A stretch of 64,000 nucleotides of DNA from Dysidea avara (Eukaryota; Porifera; Demospongiae; Dictyoceratida; Dysideidae). The DNA is taken from assembly GCF_963678975.1 (NCBI RefSeq), contig NC_089278.1, positions 12,551,479 to 12,615,478 on the forward strand. Direction: 5' to 3'. The position numbers were made by a program, and so were the translations under genes. The notes beneath the pieces were generated by a model. It had not been told where the DNA came from and did no database searches. It saw only the letters and a program-made list of their open reading frames with translations. The first letter of the stretch is position 1. Each line of letters starts with the position of its first letter. Below, piece by piece: positions 58,025-64,000 of this stretch.

Positions 58025-58315
58025 TCAGAGTTTGGGCTCTGAGCTTCAACAGTGAGGTAATTGTGCCAATCTTGGCTTAGGGCATGAGCAAAATCACTTT
58101 CTAAACCAATTTTCTCACAAAATATCTTTGCTAGGACTATCGTAATTACACTGACTAGCAACCAATTCTCAGGCTAAACCTTCGATATTACACCAGAGTA
58201 CCAGCTCAGTAAAGCTGCTTTTTTGTATTCTGCCCACTGACCTCATAACCTTAAACTCTGATGACAGTTGTTTAATTAATTTTCTATACACTAATCACAA
58301 ATTTCCCTGTAGTTA
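58025..58315 (+). repeat. Single-arm copy of inverted-repeat family H
   Basis: It follows the right arm of 12658-13456: TTCAACAGTGAGGTAATTG, GGGCATGAGCAAAATCAC, TAGCAACCAATTCTCAGGC, AGTACCAGCTCAGTAAAGC and ACAAATTTCCCTGTAG. The opposite arm is missing. Confidence 0.65.
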
Positions 58316-58693
58316 TCATGGTTAGTATTATGAAAATAGAATGCTATTAAGGGTCTGCTAAACAAGTTGTTTTTGTACAGTTTATTTTATAGATTTCCCT
58401 TTCAGTTTCTGTTTGTTTATATAAGCCAGTGATAACATTCAACCACAACCTTGAAACTATAAACTTTATATGTACAGTATCAATAGTGCTCAGTACTATG
58501 TTAACAGGAGCACGTGCTAGTCATAGTGGCATATTTTAAATTCTAACAACTTGATTTATCATTGATCATGACATGTACCATCCACATTACAGCCCAAACA
58601 AGTGAGATCACCTTTAATTAACAAAAAAAATTATTCTGTATACCATATGATGTCTGCACCACATCCTGTTAGTGTTGAGTTACGCACCTCTTG

Positions 58694-58700
58694 TATAAAA
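58694..58700 (+). promoter_or_regulatory. TATA box of the 58.75-kb gene
   Basis: TATAAAA, followed by AGCC, lies 58 bp before the start codon at 58752. Position and context fit a core promoter with a short leader. Confidence 0.5.
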
Positions 58701-58751
58701 AGCCTAAACTATTAAGCAGAGGTCACATTGTGCAGTGCAGAGTGGTAGCTA

Positions 58752-59277
58752 ATGGCTGCTAAACCTAAGCCTAAGAAGATTCCAGTGGCTGCTATCAGAT
58801 TATCAAAGCAGACAGCTGCTCAAGCAGGAACCTCAGAGGACAGCAGTCAGCCAGTATGCAAAAAGTCCCGCATCATTGATCGTCATGACATAGATGAGAT
58901 TGAGAAGGAACTACAAATAGACCTCCACCGTCCTTTGAAAGATACTTTAACAAGCATATTTAAGAGAGATGGTAATGTAGTTATAACATTTCCAAAAACT
59001 CCACGAATTAAAGTATGTGCAAAAACAATTAAGATAATGTATAGCTAGCTACCTTTAATAGGTGGTTAAGTATGCACAGTACATAAGATGGAAGTTTCGT
59101 AATGTGGATTGCATAGCAGTTGGTAGTTCACCAGAAGAGAAAGACTGTATGGCACAGGTGGGCTACTTGATATCTAAAAACCAACAGTAATTATATATAC
59201 TGTAGCCCAATGGAGACAATACATCGGATATCCAGGTGGATGTTGTGGAAGTGTTGATTGCAACTGTACCATCTTAT
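58752..59277 (+). CDS. Unrecognised protein, three exons, 3' end not found
   Basis: Exon 1 (58752-59012, 87 codons) starts MAAKPKPKKIPVAAIRL and ends at a GTATGT donor. Exon 2 starts at 59062 or 59071 (both in phase) and runs to 59157, with YAQYIRWKFRNVDCIAVG and a GTGGGC donor. Exon 3 (59206-59277) carries PNGDNTSDIQVDVVEVLIA and ends at GTAAGT. All junctions are in phase. The N-terminus is Lys/Pro-rich, followed by a polar Ser/Gln segment with CKKSRIIDRHDIDEIEKEL, which may be nuclear. I do not recognise the family. A TATA box supports the start. The next intron is filled by the tRNA-like repeat complex (59.4-61.3 kb), and later exons were not recognised, so the gene may continue beyond the window or be truncated. 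Confidence 0.6.
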
Positions 59278-59418
59278 GTAAGTGTTATATCTCTGGCATA
59301 CCAAATTTGAGCTAAATCAGGGTAGGGTGGTGGGTAAAACCAGGAGTGGAATGGGACTGGTGGGTAAAACCAAGAGTTCATAATATATACACGGAGTGTA
59401 TATATCAAATTATTGTAT

Positions 59419-59745
59419 ACTAGCATTGGTACCTGCCCTACGTGCAGGACCATCTCCACATTAATTAAACATTGTAATTCCAGGAAGAGGGACCAAGCAT
59501 TAAACATTGGCACTGCTCATGTAGGTATGTAGAGTACATGGTGATGTCACATTTTTGCAGAGCATGAGGTTTCCTTATGCCACCGTGCTGAAATTAATGA
59601 TGCAAAACACTAAAGTTTATTGTTTGTGGTTTTGACAGGAATGTAGTTCAATTATTCAGTGCGTCTTCGCCTACCAGTGACTTCAACGTGCTGTAAAGAA
59701 CAAACAAAACCTTCACTGCTTTACATGCAAGACAACTAATGCAAC
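59419..59745 (+). repeat. Direct repeat C, left copy
   Basis: It runs from TACTAGCATTGGTACCTGCC to AACTAATGCAACAA and matches 60954-61267 closely over about 320 bp. The two copies bracket element D like long terminal repeats, though without TG...CA ends. Confidence 0.8.
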
Positions 59746-59771
59746 AATCTATATATATAAAGCTGAAAAGC

Positions 59772-59804
<33 letters not shown>

Positions 59805-60953
59805 CCAACGCCCGTAACTCAACAACCAAAGCACGTATTGACATGGGACTTTAACGAAATTAAGCGCTCATCACCTGGCAACTCCAAGTTTGTTGTTACA
59901 AATTGCTACCTGCTTCCGTTCGTTCTCTATAAAGCTTTGAAGGCGTTGGTGTAGAGGAAAACTTGGGTTACATTCCTATCAAAACCACGAACAAATAGCC
60001 AAAGCGTTAGCACATAGAACTGTTAACCCAAAGGTCCAGGGTTCGATTCCAGCCCATGACAACTTTTTTCTTCTCAGTGCCACCTTTTTGTGACACACTT
60101 TTTCGCATCTTAGCTATTGACGATGATTACTCGGCAATCTGTGCACGTATCGAGACGATTCACACGCAAAATGAAATGCTCACCATCTGGCTACGTCACA
60201 AAGTTTATTGCAAGCTCCTACGTGTGTTCCTTCGTCCGCTACAGCACATTAAAGGCCATGATGTAGAGATAACTTCAGCTGCATTCCATTGCTAACCACA
60301 CGATAAACAACTCAGCTGGTAAAGCACCTCCCTGGAGTACTGCTGTGTAGGGTGTGGGTTCGAATCCCACCAGTGACACAACTTCTTTTTTTTCGTTTTA
60401 TATACCTTTTTGGTGCATACTTTTTCTAACTCACTTTTTAGTCTCATAAGTTCATATCATCCTGGTATTGCTACACTGCATATGGACTGTTGGAAAAGTA
60501 TATAGTATTTGATAGGTATAAGGCAGGCCGATTGAGTGCATGTTCAAGTTCCAGCTTCAATTCTTTGTGATGTGATGAAGTGTGTACCTGTGTATTAAGT
60601 TAATTTTTACTGCTTGCAGTATAGCTTAGCTACAAGTGCTTTAAATACTGTTGGCCACGTTATTACAGTACCTGCATGATAGGATAGCACCACATAATTT
60701 GCACATATCTTAGTAATTATTGGTTTAGCTTATACATGAAAATTCTGCTGTTTGGTTGAACTCCATATTCACATCACTGTAACTTAATTATTAGGTTTGC
60801 ATGATGGTAGAATAAGGTTCATAATATCACCATGCATGGTACTTAAGGACATGATTTTTAATGCTTCATACAGATTGTGTAGCTTCACACCAAGTTTGGT
60901 GAGTAAGCGGCATGACAGTCAGACGGTCAGACGGCTTTTCAGCTTTATATATA
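59746..60953 (+). mobile_element. Element D with tRNA-like modules
   Basis: The ends are inverted: TATATATAAAGCTGAAAAGC then a (TCTG) run on the left, and GACGGCTTTTCAGC then TTTATATATATA on the right. Inside are two tRNA-like modules. At 59995-60060 there is an anticodon-loop-like CTGTTAACC and a B-box GGTTCGATTCC. At 60305-60382 there is an A-box-like CTCAGCTGGTAAAGC and a T-arm GTGGGTTCGAATCCCAC. Both are followed by T-rich tracts and a CCTTTTTG word. The loops do not fold as complete tRNAs, so I call them tRNA-derived repeat modules. Confidence 0.65.
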
Positions 60954-61267
60954 TACTAGCATTGGTACCTGCCCTATGTGCAGGATCATCTCCACATTAA
61001 ACATTTTAATGCCAGGAAGAGGGACCAAGCATTAAACACCAGCACTGCTAATGTAGCTATGTAGGGTACATGGTGATGTCACGTTTTTAAAGAGCATGAG
61101 GTTTCCTTATGTCATTAATGATGCAAAACATTAAAGTTTATTGTTTGTGGTTTTGACAGGAATGTAGTTCAATTATTCAATGCGTCTTCCCTACCAGTGA
61201 CTTCAACGTGCTGTAAAGAACAAACAAAACCTTTGCTGCTTTACATGCAGAACAACTAATGCAGCAA
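60954..61267 (+). repeat. Direct repeat C, right copy
   Basis: This is the same unit as 59419-59745, with small indels (for example the CACCGTGCTGAAA-type segment is missing here near 61110) and scattered substitutions. Confidence 0.8.
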
Positions 61268-61287
61268 TAATTAATATATTGGGAACC

Positions 61288-61586
61288 CAGAGGCGTACGC
61301 AGGAATTTTGAAAAGGGGTTTCCACTGGCTGTTATATTAGAGTATTTTATATTACCTGACTGCTCTATTAGAGTATCTCCATCTTTTCACCAAAATCATA
61401 ATTCAGAACAATGCTATAAGTGTTGCTATCATGTTGCAAACTATTATTTAACTTAAATGTGTCCTGTTTCATGACAGATTTCAGATTCTGGAAACCTGAA
61501 GTTTCAATTTCTTAATGTTTCAAGTAGTGTGTAAAATCCAAAGGGGTTTCCTGAAACCCCTGGAAACCCCCCTTGGTACGCTCCTG
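61288..61586. mobile_element. CAG...CTG-ended element with 5-bp GAACC duplication
   Basis: It begins CAGAGGCGTACGCAGG and ends CTTGGTACGCTCCTG, with GAACC on both sides (61283-61287 and 61587-61591). It contains two CTCTATTAGAG-type words and GGGGTTTCC runs near each end. It has no ORF and is hAT-like in its termini. Confidence 0.7.
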
Positions 61587-61591
61587 GAACC

Positions 61592-62311
61592 AAGCATAAA
61601 TATTAGTGTCCTATATTTGCTGTGTAGCATGCATGTCATAGTGCTTTAAAGTACATGATCCTTATGCAGTACATAATAATTTATAGTGAAATAATGAGCA
61701 TGCAAGGCTAATTAGTTAAACTGCATGCGAGCTAAGGCAATTGTAATACCCTACATTACATACAGGTTGTGTACACATGGTACAGTTTCAGTTTCTACAT
61801 TATGATGTTTACCTTGCCAACTGTCACAAAGAGAAATGAACTTGGGCATAATTTAAAGCCAACACAATTTGCAGTTATAGTTACTGCAAAGGTTCAGAAC
61901 TTGTCCTATGCTATGCACTTTCAGTTCTGATGTTGCAGTGACACATATACCTCTTGCCATGCAAAAACCCAGTTTTGAAACACCTGCAGTGTAATTGACC
62001 GTTAAGGTAATGTACGAATCTTTAGAGTGAAAGCATGTAAGCAGGATTATAGTGAAACAGTTGTGCCAGGTGACGCAGTTCCTCGGTGTAAACTATGGAT
62101 CTGCATGGTTCCAGTATTATCGTTTTTCAGATGCACAGTAGTATCTGTCCAATCATGCAAGCTGCCTATTTACTACAGCAGTAATGGGGTAAGTCTGAAT
62201 AAACAGTTTTGCATGTCAGTGCACACCTATGTGCTTAAAACAAAGATGTAGATATTCTGGATACTAGTGAAAGAAGCTTTTACCTACTCTAATACAACAC
62301 ACTGGACCAAC
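61592..62311. other. Gene-free stretch
   Basis: No gene or repeat was recognised. A 74-codon ORF at 62027-62251 has no recognisable domain and no splice support. Confidence 0.35.
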
Positions 62312-62641
62312 CAGTGGCAGATTTAGGGGGGTTTCAAGGTTTCCACAGAAACCCCCTTTGAAAAATGATTGCATAACAATTAAATGTTTTAATTATTGCG
62401 GCGTGCGCCTTGATCGAGATACTCTAATAGAGCATTCACAGTAGTAGCTATTAAAGCAGTATGTAGCAAGTTATTTAAGGTATTTTATATACTATTAATA
62501 AGCTGTGACCTTTTTTTTTTTTTTTTTTTTGGTCTCACCATACCAAACAATGTAGAGCAAACTTTTGCGTATCTCATTTCAGTGTATATCTCCACCTTCT
62601 AAACTGGAAACCCCCTTTATAAATTCCTAGATCCGCCACTG
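62312..62641. mobile_element. CAG...CTG-ended element with 5-bp CCAAC duplication
   Basis: It begins CAGTGGCAGATTTAGG and ends CCTAGATCCGCCACTG, with CCAAC on both sides (62307-62311 and 62642-62646). The CAGTGGCGGATC-like terminus is typical of hAT-type MITEs. A T-rich run of about 20 and a CTCTAATAGAGCA word lie inside. It directly abuts the LINE that follows. Confidence 0.75.
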
Positions 62642-62649
62642 CCAACACA

Positions 62650-63685
62650 CAGATAGACAAATGTGTTGACAATTTGCCTGCCTTATCCCAAAAGTAGATG
62701 ATGTCACCTTGTACAAGGAAATTAAGTGTGAATCTGACTGTAAATTGTTACAAGAGGACCTTGATTGCATTTGTGATTGGGCAGACAAGTGGCAACTTCG
62801 ATTGAATGCATCCAAGTGTGACGCTTTTCTTATTTCAAATAAACGTAAGAAATATCTTATGATTATTTCATAAACCGCTCTCTTCTATCCTGGAAATCCT
62901 CTGTGAAATATTTGGGAGTTTTCTTTCAATCAAATTTGTCATGGTCACACCACTGCAAGTATGTTGCAGCCAAAGCCAGCAAGTCCTTGAATTTTCTACA
63001 TCACACTTTATGGGGTGCTACAACTGAGGCCAAATCCATGGTCTATAAGTCTTTAGTGCGACCTTCACTAGAGTACGCTTGCACTGTGTGGAATCCTCAC
63101 ACTGTTTCTGATAAATCCACAGTGGAATCTGTCCAACGACATGCTGCACGTTGGGCCTGTGGAAGTCGTTGGTCACCATTACATAAGTGTTGGAATAAAT
63201 CTTCTAATGCTTGTTTACAAGAGTTATACTGGCCAACACTGTCATCTCGAAGGAATTATTTGAGCGTGGCTATGCTTTATGACATCCTAAAAGGTAGGTA
63301 CGATTCTTTGAAGCTATCAAATTACTGTAATTTCAATACATCTTGTACCCGAGCGCATCCTCTCACCCTTGTTCCGCTACAGTCTTCTATCAATTCTTAT
63401 AGACATTCTTTCTTTGTGAACACTGTTTTCTTATGGAACACTCTATCGTGTGATGTATTTGATCTCAGCTCGTCTAAGTTTCGCCAAACTGCGTATAAAC
63501 TGTTTTGTTGTATTTAATTTATATGTGTATGTGTTCTTTCTTGGTTTTTGTAGCTGTGTTTTCTCTGTATTTGTCCCCTCCGTTTTTGGTTTTGTATCTT
63601 CTAGGGAAACACCCTTGTACAGGCTCTGCCTTTTGGTGTCACCCTGTCTTTTTGACAAATCAGATAAATAATAATAATAAATAAG
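62650..63685 (+). pseudogene. 5'-truncated CR1/L2-type LINE with one frame break
   Basis: VDDVTLYKEI, ADKWQLRLNASKCDAF (about 62690-62830), then after a shift near 62855 KYLGVFFQSNLSWSHHC, LVRPSLEYACTVWNPH, VESVQRHAARWACG and VFLWNTLS (to 63517). The tail is ATAATAATAATAAATAA near 63668. The YADD-type motif is altered to VDDV. It belongs to a different subfamily from the copy at 54538 by sequence. Confidence 0.75.
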
Positions 63686-63754
63686 AGTCCTTATGATGTG
63701 AGGCAGTTAAGTGCCAGCGCTGAAAAACTGAACATAAGAGTTTGTAGATGAAGA

Positions 63755-64000
63755 CTTGCATGGAACAGATAGAACAAAAAGGTGCATCAAAAAGGTCCCA
63801 AAAGTGAAAAAAAAGTTGTGACCTAGGCAGGGATTGAACCCTGGTTGGTTATAAATAACTTGCATGGGTTAAGGGAGGTGCACAATTTGCCACCCTTGTA
63901 GGAATGTAGCTCAACTTTTCAGTGATCCTTCCCTACACCAGTGCCTTCATCGCCCTATAAAGAGCGAACAAAAGCACGTATTGAAATGCTACAACAACAC
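63755..64000 (-). repeat. Partial tRNA-like repeat D/C at window end
   Basis: The minus strand from 63845 reads GGTTCAATCCCTGCC (B-box-like), then CACAACTTTTTTTTCAC and the CCTTTTTGATGCACC word, as in element D. The plus strand from 63900 repeats GGAATGTAGCTCAAC and GCGAACAAAAGCACGTATTG, as in C and D. It is cut by the window end. Confidence 0.55.

Noticed and set aside
59995..60385. Functional tRNA genes (Asn-like and another)
   Set aside because: B-boxes and one T-arm are good, but acceptor and anticodon stems do not fold and both sit in a dispersed repeat.
59419..61267. LTR retrotransposon
   Set aside because: The direct repeats lack TG...CA ends, a primer-binding site and any gag/pol frame; D has inverted ends instead.

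Overview
The window looks like nuclear DNA of an AT-rich metazoan. Protein-coding genes have GT-AG introns, and intronic or intergenic space is full of short palindromic transposons, CA/TG microsatellites and decayed CR1/L2-type LINEs. A degenerate DUF6589-type gene and the repeat style make a non-bilaterian marine animal such as a demosponge my best guess. That is inference; no marker gene settles it.

Layout. 1-3.1 kb: a decayed DUF6589-like gene on the minus strand with an unrecognised ORF upstream of it. 3.1-8.3 kb: repeats only. 8.28-8.57 kb: two possible first exons pointing away from each other across a 134-bp candidate promoter. 10.9-11.3 kb: an uninterrupted run of 116 GCT units. 12.1-16.2 kb: a two-exon tau-tubulin-kinase-like gene (TTBK family, CK1 group) whose intron holds a large inverted repeat and another mobile repeat. 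16.8-38.8 kb: catalase in 14 recognisable coding exons that splice in phase to 492 residues; only the short N-terminal exon was not found. Its third intron contains two intronless seven-transmembrane receptor genes on the same strand (19.5-21.9 kb). 39.1-40.2 kb: an intronless DEP-domain gene starting 289 bp after the catalase stop. 40.9-43.0 kb: LINE remnants. 44.3-46.0 kb: a 2-oxoglutarate/Fe(II) dioxygenase-like reading frame on the minus strand, broken by one in-frame TAA between its catalytic residues.

46-64 kb is mostly mobile DNA. It holds MITEs with TA target duplications (one inside a LINE), CAG...CTG-ended elements with 5-bp duplications, and a palindromic element nested inside another palindromic element. 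It also holds a CR1-like LINE inserted into an older repeat, a tRNA-like repeat complex bounded by 320-bp direct repeats, and a small unrecognised three-exon gene at 58.75 kb with a TATA box.

The host genes do not form a pathway. Their proximity matters mainly for the receptors nested in catalase and the compact catalase/DEP boundary. The most unusual material is the repeat architecture: a tiny palindromic word near TACTCTAATAGAGCAGTCA recurs in many contexts, including inside three different transposon types.
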